NCBI GenBank assembly: GCA_964059195.1 | Contig: CAXKWD010000015.1 | Location: 2,170,001-2,234,000, forward strand | Length of the DNA stretch: 64,000 nt | Direction of reading: 5' to 3' | From: Ectobius pallidus | Taxonomy: Eukaryota > Arthropoda > Insecta > Blattodea > Ectobiidae | Shown here: piece after piece, positions 9,258 to 23,268 of the stretch | How positions within the stretch are numbered: the first letter of the stretch is position 1 | How the letters are laid out: each line of letters begins with the position of its first letter | Translations under genes and position numbers: made by a program | The notes under the pieces: generated by a model | What the model saw: only the letters and a program-made list of their open reading frames with translations | Told to the model about the DNA's origin: nothing | Database searches by the model: none

Positions 9258-12200
9258 ATGACATTGCTAGGCAACTGTTTCGTATTTGGAGATGGCATTG
9301 CTAAGCTACAGTTTCTTGTTCAAGATGTCAATGCTAAGCAACAGTCAAAAACTTCATTGCTAAGCAACAGTTTCCGGTTTAGACTGGCCTCGCTAGGCAA
9401 CACTTTTGTGATAGAAAAATCTAATTGTTAGGCAGCCAAATTGTCTTTAAAAGTTACATTGCTAGGAAAAGTTACGACTTTGAAAAATGCATTGAATGGT
9501 AAAGGTTTTTTGTCCGAAATTGACATTGCTACGCAACAGTATCTTTTTTTAAAAGCTTTTAATAGGTAGCAATATTATGTTTAAGAATGACATTGCTAAG
9601 CAACAGATCTTTTTGATGACTTTGCTAGGCAACAGTTTCCGGTTTAGACTGGCATGGCTAGGCAAAACTTTCGTGATAGAAAAATTACATTGTTGGGCAG
9701 CCAAATTGTATTTAAAAATTACATTGCTAGATAAAGTTCCACTTTGAAAAATGCATTGAAATGTAAAAGTTTTGTGTCTGAAATTGACATTGCTACGCAA
9801 CAGTATATTTTTTTAAAAGTTTATAATATGTAGCAATATTGTGTTTAAAAATGACATTGCTAAGCAACAGTTCTTTTTGACGACATTGCTAGGCAACAGT
9901 TCCCGGTTTAAAATGGCATTGCTAGGCAACACTTTCGTGTTTTAAAACTCATTGCTAGGCAACAGTATTCTTTCTATTCAAGCAAAATTTACAACCCATG
10001 TTTTGCCATTAGCATTTCACAGATATTTTCATTGTATGTATTGATCATTGAGGGATTAAAAACTATTCCTTATAGATGACATTGCTAGGCAACAGTTTCG
10101 TATTTGGAGATGGCATTGCTAAGCTACAGTTTCTTGTTCAAGATGTCAATGCTAAGCAACAGTCAGGTGTTTTAAAAACTTCATTGCTAAGCAACAGTTT
10201 CCGGTTTAGACTGGCATCGCTAGGCAACACTTTTGTGATAGAAAAATCTAATTGTTAGGCAGCCAAATTGTCTTTAAAAGTTACATTGCTAGGAAAAGTT
10301 ACGACTTTGAAAAATGCATTGAAAGGTAAAGGTTTTGTGTCAGAAATTGACATTGCTCCGCAACAGTATCTTTTTTAAAAGCTTTTAATAGGTAGCAATA
10401 TTATGTTTAAAAATTACATTGCTAAGAAACAGATCTTTTGAAGACATTGCTAGGCAACAGTTTCTGGTTTAGACTGGCATGGCTAGGCAAAACTTTCGTG
10501 ATAGAAAAATTACATTGTTAGGCAGCCAAATTGTATTTAAAAATTACATTGCTAGGAAAAAGTTTCACTTTGAAAAATGCATTGAAATGTAAAAGTTTTG
10601 TGTCTGAAATTGACATTGCTACGCAACAGTATATTTTTTTTGAACTTTATAATATGTAGCAATATTGTGTTTAAAAATGACATTGCTAAGCAACAGTTCT
10701 TTTTGACGACATTGCTAGGCAACAGTTCCCGGTTTAAAATGGCATTGCTAGGCAACACTTTCGTGTTTTAAAACTCATTGCTAGGCAACAGTATTCTTTC
10801 TATTCATGCAAAATTTACAACCCATGTTTTGCCATTAGCATTTCACCGATATTTTCATTGTATGTATTGATCATTGAGGGATTAAAAACTATTCCTTATA
10901 GATGACATTGCTAGGCAACAGTTTCGTATTTGGAGATGGCATTGCTAAGCTACAGTTTCTTGTTCAAAATGTCAATGCTAAGCAACAGTCAGGTGTTTTA
11001 AAAACTTCATTGCTAAGCAACAGTTTCCGGTTTAGACTGGCATCGCTAGGCAACACTTTTGTGATAGAAAAATTTAATTGTTAGGCAGCCAAATTGTCTT
11101 TAAAAGTTACATTGCTAGGAAAAGTTACGACTTTGAAAAATTGAAAGGTAAAGATTTTTTGTCCGAAATTGACATTGCTACGCAACAGTATCTTTTTTTA
11201 AAAGCTTTTAATAGGTAGCAATATTATGTTTAAGAATGACATTGCTAAGCAACAGATCTTTTTGATGACTTTGCTAGGCAACAGTTTCCGGTTTAGACTG
11301 GCATGGCTAGGCAAAACTTTCTTGATAGAAAAATTACATTGTTAGGCAGCCAAATTGTATTTAAAAATTACATTGCTAGGTAAAAGTTTCACTTTGAAAA
11401 ATGCATTGAAATGTAAAAGTTTTGTGTCTGAAATTGACATTGCTACGCAACAGTATATTTTTTTTAAAGTTTATAATAGGTAGCAATATTGTGTTTAAAA
11501 ATGACATTGCTAAGCAACAGTCCTTTTGACGACATTGCTAGGCAACAGTTCCCGGTTTAAAATGGCATTGCTAGGCAACACTTTCGTGTTTTAAAAGTCA
11601 TTGCTAGGCAACAGTATTCTTTCTATTCAAGCAAAATTTACAACCCATGTTTTGCCATTTGCATTTCACCGATATTTTCATTGTATGTATTGATCATTGA
11701 GGGATTAAAAACTATTCCTTATAGATGACATTGCTAGGCAACAGTTTCGTATTTGGAGATGGCATTGCTAAGCAACAGTTTCTTGTTCAAAATGTCAATG
11801 CTAAGCATCAGTCAAGTGTTTTAAAAACTTCATTGCTAAGCAACAGTTTCCGGTTTAGACTGGCAATGCTAGGCAACACTTTTGTGATAGAAGAATCTAA
11901 TTGTTAGGCAGCCAAATTGTCTTTAAAAGTTACATTGCTAGGAAAAGTTACGACTTTGAAAAATGCATTGAAAGGTAAAGGTTTTGTGTCAGAAATTGAC
12001 ATTGCTACGCAACAGTATCTTTTTTTAAAAGCTTTTAATAGGTAGCAATATTATGTTTAAGAATGACATTGCTAAGCAACAGATCTTTTTGATGACTTTG
12101 CTAGGCAACAGTTTCCGGTTTAGACTGGCATGGCTAGGCAAAATTTCGTGATAGAAAAATTACATTGTTAGGCAGCCAAATAGTATTTAAAAATTACATT

Positions 12201-12548
12201 GCTAGGAAAAAGTTTCGTCTTCGAATAATGCATTGAAATGTAAACGTTTTGTGTCTGAAATTGACATAGCTACGCAACAGTATATATTTTAAAAGTTTAT
12301 AATAGGTAGCAATATTGTGTTTATAAATGACATTGCTAAGAAAAGTTATTTTTTATGACATTGCTAGGCAACAGTTTCCGGTTTAAAACGGCATTGCTAG
12401 GCAACACTTTCGTGTTAAAACTCATTGCTAGGCAACAGTATTCTTTCTATTCAAGCAAAATTTACAACCCATGTTTTGCCATTAGCATTTCACCGATATT
12501 TTCATTGTATGTATTGATCATTGAGGGATTAAAAACTATTCCTTATAG
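9258..12548 (+). repeat. Four-monomer block Q-D-N-H (3,291 bp)
   Basis: Units start at 9258 (Q), 10076 (D), 10902 (N) and 11725 (H). The block equals the first four units of the seven-unit repeat. Private marks shared with 32644-35931 are tttcacagatatt (about 10015) in the spacer before D and aactttcttgatag (about 11316) in N. A one-base difference, ttgctagataaag at about 9725, is not shared. The H unit ends with alpha wording aaaggttttgtgtcag, unlike its distant copy at 35112, which reads gaaaaattgaaagg there. Confidence 0.85.
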
Positions 12549-15500
12549 ATGACATTGCTAGGCAACTGTTTCGTATTTGGAGATGGCATTGCTAAGCTAC
12601 AGTTTCTTGTTCAAGATGTCAATGCTAAGCAACAGTCAAAAACTTCATTGCTAAGCAACAGTTTCCGGTTTAGACTGGCCTCGCTAGGCAACACTTTTGT
12701 GATAGAAAAATCTAATTGTTAGGCAGCCAAATTGTCTTTAAAAGTTACATTGCTAGGAAAAGTTACGACTTTGAAAAATGCATTGAATGGTAAAGGTTTT
12801 TTGTCCGAAATTGACATTGCTACGCAACAGTATCTTTTTTTAAAAGCTTTTAATAGGTAGCAATATTATGTTTAAGAATGACATTGCTAAGCAACAGATC
12901 TTTTTGATGACTTTGCTAGGCAACAGTTTCCGGTTTAGACTGGCATGGCTAGGCAAAACTTTCGTGATAGAAAAATTACATTGTTGGGCAGCCAAATTGT
13001 ATTTAAAAATTACATTGCTAGGAAAAAGTTCCACTTTGAAAAATGCATTGAAATGTAAAAGTTTTGTGTCTGAAATTGACATTGCTACGCAACAGTATAT
13101 TTTTTTAAAAGTTTATAATATGTAGCAATATTGTGTTTAAAAATGACATTGCTAAGCAACAGTTCTTTTTGACGACATTGCTAGGCAACAGTTCCCGGTT
13201 TAAAATGGCATTGCTAGGCAACACTTTCGTGTTTTAAAACTCATTGCTAGGCAACAGTATTCTTTCTATTCAAGCAAAATTTACAACCCATGTTTTGCCA
13301 TTAGCATTTCACCGATATTTTCATTGTATGTATTGATCATTGAGGGATTAAAAACTATTCCTTATAGATGACATTGCTAGGCAACAGTTTCGTATTTGGA
13401 GATGGCATTGCTAAGCTACAGTTTCTTGTTCAAGATGTCAATGCTAAGCAACAGTCAGGTGTTTTAAAAACTTCATTGCTAAGCAACAGTTTCCGGTTTA
13501 GACTGGCATCGCTAGGCAACACTTTTGTGATAGAAAAATCTAATTGTTAGGCAGCCAAATTGTCTTTAAAAGTTACATTGCTAGGAAAAGTTACGACTTT
13601 GAAAAATGCATTGAAAGGTAAAGGTTTTGTGTCAGAAATTGACATTGCTCCGCAACAGTATCTTTTTTAAAAGCTTTTAATAGGTAGCAATATTATGTTT
13701 AAAAATTACATTGCTAAGAAACAGATCTTTTGAAGACATTGCTAGGCAACAGTTTCTGGTTTAGACTGGCATGGCTAGGCAAAACTTTCGTGATAGAAAA
13801 ATTACATTGTTAGGCAGCCAAATTGTATTTAAAAATTACATTGCTAGGAAAAAGTTTCACTTTGAAAAATGCATTGAAATGTAAAAGTTTTGTGTCTGAA
13901 ATTGACATTGCTACGCAACAGTATATTTTTTTTGAACTTTATAATATGTAGCAATATTGTGTTTAAAAATGACATTGCTAAGCAACAGTTCTTTTTGACG
14001 ACATTGCTAGGCAACAGTTCCCGGTTTAAAATGGCATTGCTAGGCAACACTTTCGTGTTTTAAAACTCATTGCTAGGCAACAGTATTCTTTCTATTCATG
14101 CAAAATTTACAACCCATGTTTTGCCATTAGCATTTCACCGATATTTTCATTGTATGTATTGATCATTGAGGGATTAAAAACTATTCCTTATAGATGACAT
14201 TGCTAGGCAACAGTTTCGTATTTGGAGATGGCATTGCTAAGCTACAGTTTCTTGTTCAAAATGTCAATGCTAAGCAACAGTCAGGTGTTTTAAAAACTTC
14301 ATTGCTAAGCAACAGTTTCCGGTTTAGACTGGCATCGCTAGGCAACACTTTTGTGATAGAAAAATTTAATTGTTAGGCAGCCAAATTGTCTTTAAAAGTT
14401 ACATTGCTAGGAAAAGTTACGACTTTGAAAAATTGAAAGGTAAAGATTTTTTGTCCGAAATTGACATTGCTACGCAACAGTATCTTTTTTTAAAAGCTTT
14501 TAATAGGTAGCAATATTATGTTTAAGAATGACATTGCTAAGCAACAGATCTTTTTGATGACTTTGCTAGGCAACAGTTTCCGGTTTAGACTGGCATGGCT
14601 AGGCAAAACTTTCGTGATAGAAAAATTACATTGTTAGGCAGCCAAATTGTATTTAAAAATTACATTGCTAGGTAAAAGTTTCACTTTGAAAAATGCATTG
14701 AAATGTAAAAGTTTTGTGTCTGAAATTGACATTGCTACGCAACAGTATATTTTTTTAAAAGTTTATAATAGGTAGCAATATTGTGTTTAAAAATGACATT
14801 GCTAAGCAACAGTCCTTTTGACGACATTGCTAGGCAACAGTTCCCGGTTTAAAATGGCATTGCTAGGCAACACTTTCGTGTTTTAAAAGTCATTGCTAGG
14901 CAACAGTATTCTTTCTATTCAAGCAAAATTTACAACCCATGTTTTGCCATTTGCATTTCACCGATATTTTCATTGTATGTATTGATCATTGAGGGATTAA
15001 AAACTATTCCTTATAGATGACATTGCTAGGCAACAGTTTCGTATTTGGAGATGGCATTGCTAAGCAACAGTTTCTTGTTCAAAATGTCAATGCTAAGCAT
15101 CAGTCAAGTGTTTTAAAAACTTCATTGCTAAGCAACAGTTTCCGGTTTAGACTGGCAATGCTAGGCAACACTTTTGTGATAGAAGAATCTAATTGTTAGG
15201 CAGCCAAATTGTCTTTAAAAGTTACATTGCTAGGAAAAGTTACGACTTTGAAAAATGCATTGAAAGGTAAAGGATTTTTGGCAGAAATTGACATTGCTAC
15301 GCAACAGTATCTTTTTTTAAAAGCTTTTAATAGGTAGCAATATTATGTTTAAAAATGACATTGCTAAGCAACAGATCTTTTTGATGACATTGCTAGGCAA
15401 CAGTTTCCGGTTTAGACTGGCATGGCTAGGCAAAACTTTCGTGATAGAAAAATTACATTGTTAGGCAGCCAAATTGTATTTAAAAATTACATTGCTAGGA

Positions 15501-18318
15501 AAAAGTTTCACTTTGAAAAATGCATTGAAATGTAAAAGTTTTGTGTCTGAAATTGACATTGCTACGCAACAGTATATTTTTTTAATAGTTTATAATAGGT
15601 AGCAATATTGTGTTTAAAAATGACATTGCTAAGCAACAGTTCTTTTTGACGACATTGCTAGGCAACAGTTCCCGGTTTAAAATGGCATTGCTAGGCAACA
15701 CTTTCGTGTTTTAAAACTCATTGCTAGGCAACAGTATTCTTTCTATTCAAGCAAAATTTACAACCCATGTTTTGCCATTAGCATTTCACCGATATTTTCA
15801 TTGTATGTATTGATCATTGAGGGATTAAAAACTATTCCTTATAGATGACATAGCTAGGCAACAGTTTCGCATTTGGAGATGGCATTGCTAAGCTACAGTT
15901 TCTTGTTCAAGATGTCAATGCTAAGCAACAGTCAGGTGTTTTAAAAACTTCATTGCTAAGCAACAGTTTCCGGTTTAGACTGGCATCGCTAGGCAACACT
16001 TTTGTGATAGAAAAATCTAATTATTAGGCAGCCAAATTGTCTTTAAAAGTTACATTGCTAGGAAAAGTTACGACTTTGAAAAATGCATTGAAAGGTAAAG
16101 GTTTTGTGTCAGAAATTGACATTGCTCCGCAACAGTATCTTTTTTTAAAAGCTTTTAATAGGTAGCAATATTATGTTTAAAAATTACATTGCTAAGAAAC
16201 AGATCTTTTGAAGACATTGCTAGGCAACAGTTTCTGGTTTAGACTGGCATGGCTAGGCAAAACTTTCGTGATAGAAAAATTACATTGTTAGGCAGCCAAA
16301 TTGTATTTAAAAATTACATTGCTAGGAAAAAGTTTCACTTTGAAAAATGCATTGAAATGTAAAAGTTTTGTGTCTGAAATTGACATTGCTACGCAACAGT
16401 ATATTTTTTTAGAACTTTATAATATGTAGCAATATTGTGTTTAAAAATGACATTGCTAAGCAACAGTTCTTTTTGACGACATTGCTAGGCAACAGTTCCC
16501 GGTTTAAAATGGCATTGCTAGGCAACACTTTCGTGTTTTAAAACTCATTGCTAGGCAACAGTATTCTTTCTATTCATGCAAAATTTACAACCCATGTTTT
16601 GCCATTAGCATTTCACCGATATTTTCATTGTATGTATTGATCATTGAGGGATTAAAAACTATTCCTTATAGATGACATTGCTAGGCAACAGTTTCGTATT
16701 TGGAGATGGCATTGCTAAGCTACAGTTTCTTGTTCAAAATGTCAATGCTAAGCAACAGTCAGGTGTTTTAAAAACTTCATTGCTAAGCAACAGTTTCCGG
16801 TTTAGACTGGCATCGCTAGGCAACACTTTTGTGATAGAAAAATTTAATTGTTAGGCAGCCAAATTGTCTTTAAAAGTTACATTGCTAGGAAAAGTTACGA
16901 CTTTGAAAAATGCATTGAAAGAAAAAGGTTTTTTGTCCGAAATTGACATTGCTACGCAACAGTATCTTTTTTTAAAAGCTTTTAATAGGTAGCAATATTA
17001 TGTTTAAGAATGACATTGCTAAGCAACAGATCTTTTTGATGACTTTGCTAGGCAACAGTTTCCGGTTTAGACTGGCATGGCTAGGCAAAACTTTCGTGAT
17101 AGAAAAATTACATTGTTAGGCAGCCAAATTGTATTTAAAAATTACATTGCTAGGAAAAAGTTTCACTTTGAAAAATGCATTGAAATGTAAAAGTTTTGTG
17201 TCTGAAATTGACATTGCTACGCAACAGTATATTTTTTTAAAAGTTTATAATAGGTAGCAATATTGTGTTTAAAAATGACATTGCTAAGCAACAGTCCTTT
17301 TGACGACATTGCTAGGCAACAGTTCCCGGTTTAAAATGGCATTGCTAGGCAACACTTTCGTGTTTTAAAAGTCATTGCTAGGCAACAGTATTCTTTCTAT
17401 TCAAGCAAAATTTACAACCCATGTTTTGCCATTTGCATTTCACCGATATTTTCATTGTATGTATTGATCATTAAGGGATTAAAAACTATTCCTTATAGAT
17501 GACATTGCTAGGCAACAGTTTCGTATTTGGAGATGGCATTGCTAAGCAACAGTTTCTTGTTCAAAATGTCAATGCTAAGCATCAGTCAAGTGTTTTAAAA
17601 ACTTCATTGCTAAGCAACAGTTTCCGGTTTAGACTGGCAATGCTAGGCAACACTTTTGTGATAGAAGAATCTAATTGTTAGGCAGCCAAATTGTCTTTAA
17701 AAGTTACATTGCTAGAAAAAGTTACGACTTTGAAAAATTGAAAGGTAAAGGTTTTTTGTCCGAAATTGACATTGCTACGCAACAGTATCTTTTTTTAAAA
17801 GCTTTTAATAGGTAGCAATATTATGTTTAAGAATGACATTGCTAAGCAACAGATCTTTTTGATGACTTTGCTAGGCAACAGTTTCCGGTTTAGACTGGCA
17901 TGGCTAGGCAAAATTTCGTGATAGAAAAATTACATTGTTAGGCAGCCAAATAGTATTTAAAAATTACATTGCTAGGAAAAAGTTTCGTCTTCGAATAATG
18001 CATTGAAATGTAAACGTTTTGTGTCTGAAATTGACATAGCTACGCAACAGTATATATTTTAAAAGTTTATAATAGGTAGCAATATTGTGTTTATAAATGA
18101 CATTGCTAAGAAAAGTTATTTTTTATGACATTGCTAGGCAACAGTTTCCGGTTTAAAAAGGCATTGCTAGGCAACACTTTCGTGTTAAAACTCATTGCTA
18201 GGCAACAGTATTCTTTCTATTCAAGCAAAATTTACAACCCATGTTTTGCCATTAGCATTTCACCGATATTTTCATTGTATGTATTGATCATTGAGGGATT
18301 AAAAACTATTCCTTATAG
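12549..18318 (+). repeat. Seven-monomer higher-order repeat, copy 2 (5,770 bp)
   Basis: Units start at 12549 (Q), 13368 (D), 14194 (N), 15017 (H), 15845 (S), 16672 (N) and 17499 (H). Unit spacings match copy 1 except in the last two: N is 827 and H 820 here, against 823 and 824 in copy 1. The 4-nt deletion gaaaaattgaaagg lies in the last H (about 17736) rather than in the second N, and the total length happens to be the same. The second N carries cattgaaagaaaaagg at about 16914. Copy 3 follows at once at exactly 5,770 bp. Confidence 0.88.
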
Positions 18319-21300
18319 ATGACATTGCTAGGCAACTGTTTCGTATTTGGAGATGGCATTGCTAAGCTACAGTTTCTTGTTCAAGATGTCAATGCTAAGC
18401 AACAGTCAAAAACTTCATTGCTAAGCAACAGTTTCCGGTTTAGACTGGCCTCGCTAGGCAACACTTTTGTGATAGAAAAATCTAATTGTTAGGCAGCCAA
18501 ATTGTCTTTAAAAGTTACATTGCTAGGAAAAGTTACGACTTTGAAAAATGCATTGAATGGTAAAGGTTTTTTGTCCGAAATTGACATTGCTACGCAACAG
18601 TATCTTTTTTTAAAAGCTTTTAATAGGTAGCAATATTATGTTTAAGAATGACATTGCTAAGCAACAGATCTTTTTGATGACTTTGCTAGGCAACAGTTTC
18701 CGGTTTAGACTGGCATGGCTAGGCAAAACTTTCGTGATAGAAAAATTACATTGTTGGGCAGCCAAATTGTATTTAAAAATTACATTGCTAGGAAAAAGTT
18801 CCACTTTGAAAAATGCATTGAAATGTAAAAGTTTTGTGTCTGAAATTGACATTGCTACGCAACAGTATATTTTTTTAAAAGTTTATAATATGTAGCAATA
18901 TTGTGTTTAAAAATGACATTGCTAAGCAACAGTTCTTTTTGACGACATTGCTAGGCAACAGTTCCCGGTTTAAAATGGCATTGCTAGGCAACACTTTCGT
19001 GTTTTAAAACTCATTGCTAGGCAACAGTATTCTTTCTATTCAAGCAAAATTTACAACCCATGTTTTGCCATTAGCATTTCACCGATATTTTCATTGTATG
19101 TATTGATCATTGAGGGATTAAAAACTATTCCTTATAGATGACATTGCTAGGCAACAGTTTCGTATTTGGAGATGGCATTGCTAAGCTACAGTTTCTTGTT
19201 CAAGATGTCAATGCTAAGCAACAGTCAGGTGTTTTAAAAACTTCATTGCTAAGCAACAGTTTCCGGTTTAGACTGGCATCGCTAGGCAACACTTTTGTGA
19301 TAGAAAAATCTAATTGTTAGGCAGCCAAATTGTCTTTAAAAGTTACATTGCTAGGAAAAGTTACGACTTTGAAAAATGCATTGAAAGGTAAAGGTTTTGT
19401 GTCAGAAATTGACATTGCTCCGCAACAGTATCTTTTTTAAAAGCTTTTAATAGGTAGCAATATTATGTTTAAAAATTACATTGCTAAGAAACAGATCTTT
19501 TGAAGACATTGCTAGGCAACAGTTTCTGGTTTAGACTGGCATGGCTAGGCAAAACTTTCGTGATAGAAAAATTACATTGTTAGGCAGCCAAATTGTATTT
19601 AAAAATTACATTGCTAGGAAAAAGTTTCACTTTGAAAAATGCATTGAAATGTAAAAGTTTTGTGTCTGAAATTGACATTGCTACGCAACAGTATATTTTT
19701 TTTGAACTTTATAATATGTAGCAATATTGTGTTTAAAAATGACATTGCTAAGCAACAGTTCTTTTTGACGACATTGCTAGGCAACAGTTCCCGGTTTAAA
19801 ATGGCATTGCTAGGCAACACTTTCGTGTTTTAAAACTCATTGCTAGGCAACAGTATTCTTTCTATTCATGCAAAATTTACAACCCATGTTTTGCCATTAG
19901 CATTTCACCGATATTTTCATTGTATGTATTGATCATTGAGGGATTAAAAACTATTCCTTATAGATGACATTGCTAGGCAACAGTTTCGTATTTGGAGATG
20001 GCATTGCTAAGCTACAGTTTCTTGTTCAAAATGTCAATGCTAAGCAACAGTCAGGTGTTTTAAAAACTTCATTGCTAAGCAACAGTTTCCGGTTTAGACT
20101 GGCATCGCTAGGCAACACTTTTGTGATAGAAAAATTTAATTGTTAGGCAGCCAAATTGTCTTTAAAAGTTACATTGCTAGGAAAAGTTACGACTTTGAAA
20201 AATTGAAAGGTAAAGATTTTTTGTCCGAAATTGACATTGCTACGCAACAGTATCTTTTTTTAAAAGCTTTTAATAGGTAGCAATATTATGTTTAAGAATG
20301 ACATTGCTAAGCAACAGATCTTTTTGATGACTTTGCTAGGCAACAGTTTCCGGTTTAGACTGGCATGGCTAGGCAAAACTTTCGTGATAGAAAAATTACA
20401 TTGTTAGGCAGCCAAATTGTATTTAAAAATTACATTGCTAGGTAAAAGTTTCACTTTGAAAAATGCATTGAAATGTAAAAGTTTTGTGTCTGAAATTGAC
20501 ATTGCTACGCAACAGTATATTTTTTTAAAAGTTTATAATAGGTAGCAATATTGTGTTTAAAAATGACATTGCTAAGCAACAGTCCTTTTGACGACATTGC
20601 TAGGCAACAGTTCCCGGTTTAAAATGGCATTGCTAGGCAACACTTTCGTGTTTTAAAAGTCATTGCTAGGCAACAGTATTCTTTCTATTCAAGCAAAATT
20701 TACAACCCATGTTTTGCCATTTGCATTTCACCGATATTTTCATTGTATGTATTGATCATTGAGGGATTAAAAACTATTCCTTATAGATGACATTGCTAGG
20801 CAACAGTTTCGTATTTGGAGATGGCATTGCTAAGCAACAGTTTCTTGTTCAAAATGTCAATGCTAAGCATCAGTCAAGTGTTTTAAAAACTTCATTGCTA
20901 AGCAACAGTTTCCGGTTTAGACTGGCAATGCTAGGCAACACTTTTGTGATAGAAGAATCTAATTGTTAGGCAGCCAAATTGTCTTTAAAAGTTACATTGC
21001 TAGGAAAAGTTACGACTTTGAAAAATGCATTGAAAGGTAAAGGATTTTTGGCAGAAATTGACATTGCTACGCAACAGTATCTTTTTTTAAAAGCTTTTAA
21101 TAGGTAGCAATATTATGTTTAAAAATGACATTGCTAAGCAACAGATCTTTTTGATGACATTGCTAGGCAACAGTTTCCGGTTTAGACTGGCATGGCTAGG
21201 CAAAACTTTCGTGATAGAAAAATTACATTGTTAGGCAGCCAAATTGTATTTAAAAATTACATTGCTAGGAAAAAGTTTCACTTTGAAAAATGCATTGAAA

Positions 21301-23268
21301 TGTAAAAGTTTTGTGTCTGAAATTGACATTGCTACGCAACAGTATATTTTTTTAATAGTTTATAATAGGTAGCAATATTGTGTTTAAAAATGACATTGCT
21401 AAGCAACAGTTCTTTTTGACGACATTGCTAGGCAACAGTTCCCGGTTTAAAATGGCATTGCTAGGCAACACTTTCGTGTTTTAAAACTCATTGCTAGGCA
21501 ACAGTATTCTTTCTATTCAAGCAAAATTTACAACCCATGTTTTGCCATTAGCATTTCACCGATATTTTCATTGTATGTATTGATCATTGAGGGATTAAAA
21601 ACTATTCCTTATAGATGACATAGCTAGGCAACAGTTTCGCATTTGGAGATGGCATTGCTAAGCTACAGTTTCTTGTTCAAGATGTCAATGCTAAGCAACA
21701 GTCAGGTGTTTTAAAAACTTCATTGCTAAGCAACAGTTTCCGGTTTAGACTGGCATCGCTAGGCAACACTTTTGTGATAGAAAAATCTAATTATTAGGCA
21801 GCCAAATTGTCTTTAAAAGTTACATTGCTAGGAAAAGTTACGACTTTGAAAAATGCATTGAAAGGTAAAGGTTTTGTGTCAGAAATTGACATTGCTCCGC
21901 AACAGTATCTTTTTTTAAAAGCTTTTAATAGGTAGCAATATTATGTTTAAAAATTACATTGCTAAGAAACAGATCTTTTGAAGACATTGCTAGGCAACAG
22001 TTTCTGGTTTAGACTGGCATGGCTAGGCAAAACTTTCGTGATAGAAAAATTACATTGTTAGGCAGCCAAATTGTATTTAAAAATTACATTGCTAGGAAAA
22101 AGTTTCACTTTGAAAAATGCATTGAAATGTAAAAGTTTTGTGTCTGAAATTGACATTGCTACGCAACAGTATATTTTTTTAGAACTTTATAATATGTAGC
22201 AATATTGTGTTTAAAAATGACATTGCTAAGCAACAGTTCTTTTTGACGACATTGCTAGGCAACAGTTCCCGGTTTAAAATGGCATTGCTAGGCAACACTT
22301 TCGTGTTTTAAAACTCATTGCTAGGCAACAGTATTCTTTCTATTCATGCAAAATTTACAACCCATGTTTTGCCATTAGCATTTCACCGATATTTTCATTG
22401 TATGTATTGATCATTGAGGGATTAAAAACTATTCCTTATAGATGACATTGCTAGGCAACAGTTTCGTATTTGGAGATGGCATTGCTAAGCTACAGTTTCT
22501 TGTTCAAAATGTCAATGCTAAGCAACAGTCAGGTGTTTTAAAAACTTCATTGCTAAGCAACAGTTTCCGGTTTAGACTGGCATCGCTAGGCAACACTTTT
22601 GTGATAGAAAAATTTAATTGTTACGCAGCCAAATTGTCTTTAAAAGTTACATTGCTAGGAAAAGTTACGACTTTGAAAAATGCATTGAAAGAAAAAGGTT
22701 TTTTGTCCGAAATTGACATTGCTACGCAACAGTATCTTTTTTTAAAAGCTTTTAATAGGTAGCAATATTATGTTTAAGAATGACATTGCTAAGCAACAGA
22801 TCTTTTTGATGACTTTGCTAGGCAACAGTTTCCGGTTTAGACTGGCATGGCTAGGCAAAACTTTCGTGATAGAAAAATTACATTGTTAGGCAGCCAAATT
22901 GTATTTAAAAATTACATTGCTAGGAAAAAGTTTCACTTTGAAAAATGCATTGAAATGTAAAAGTTTTGTGTCTGAAATTGACATTGCTACGCAACAGTAT
23001 ATTTTTTTAAAAGTTTATAATAGGTAGCAATATTGTGTTTAAAAATGACATTGCTAAGCAACAGTCCTTTTGACGACATTGCTAGGCAACAGTTCCCGGT
23101 TTAAAATGGCATTGCTAGGCAACACTTTCGTGTTTTAAAAGTCATTGCTAGGCAACAGTATTCTTTCTATTCAAGCAAAATTTACAACCCATGTTTTGCC
23201 ATTTGCATTTCACCGATATTTTCATTGTATGTATTGATCATTGAGGGATTAAAAACTATTCCTTATAG
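18319..23268 (+). repeat. Seven-monomer higher-order repeat, copy 3, first six units
   Basis: Units start at 18319 (Q), 19138 (D), 19964 (N), 20787 (H), 21615 (S) and 22442 (N), each 5,770 bp after its counterpart in copy 2. The N unit at 22442 differs by one base: ttgttacgcagcc replaces ttgttaggcagcc. This removes the usual in-frame stop and lengthens the chance open frame to 106 codons. The Q unit is preceded by gtttaaaaaggc (about 18155), where the other Q units have gtttaaaacggc or gtttaaaatggc. The seventh unit is rearranged and annotated separately. Confidence 0.87.

Noticed and set aside
22442..22762. Longest open frame (106 codons) and many 60-85 codon frames starting MTLLGNSF
   Set aside because: Boxes are 33-35 bp long, so a frame tends to stay open over several boxes and gives a repetitive peptide. 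Nearly all frames end at the same ttgttag. This one is longer only because a single base change (ttgttacg) removes that stop. There is no start context, domain or codon bias.
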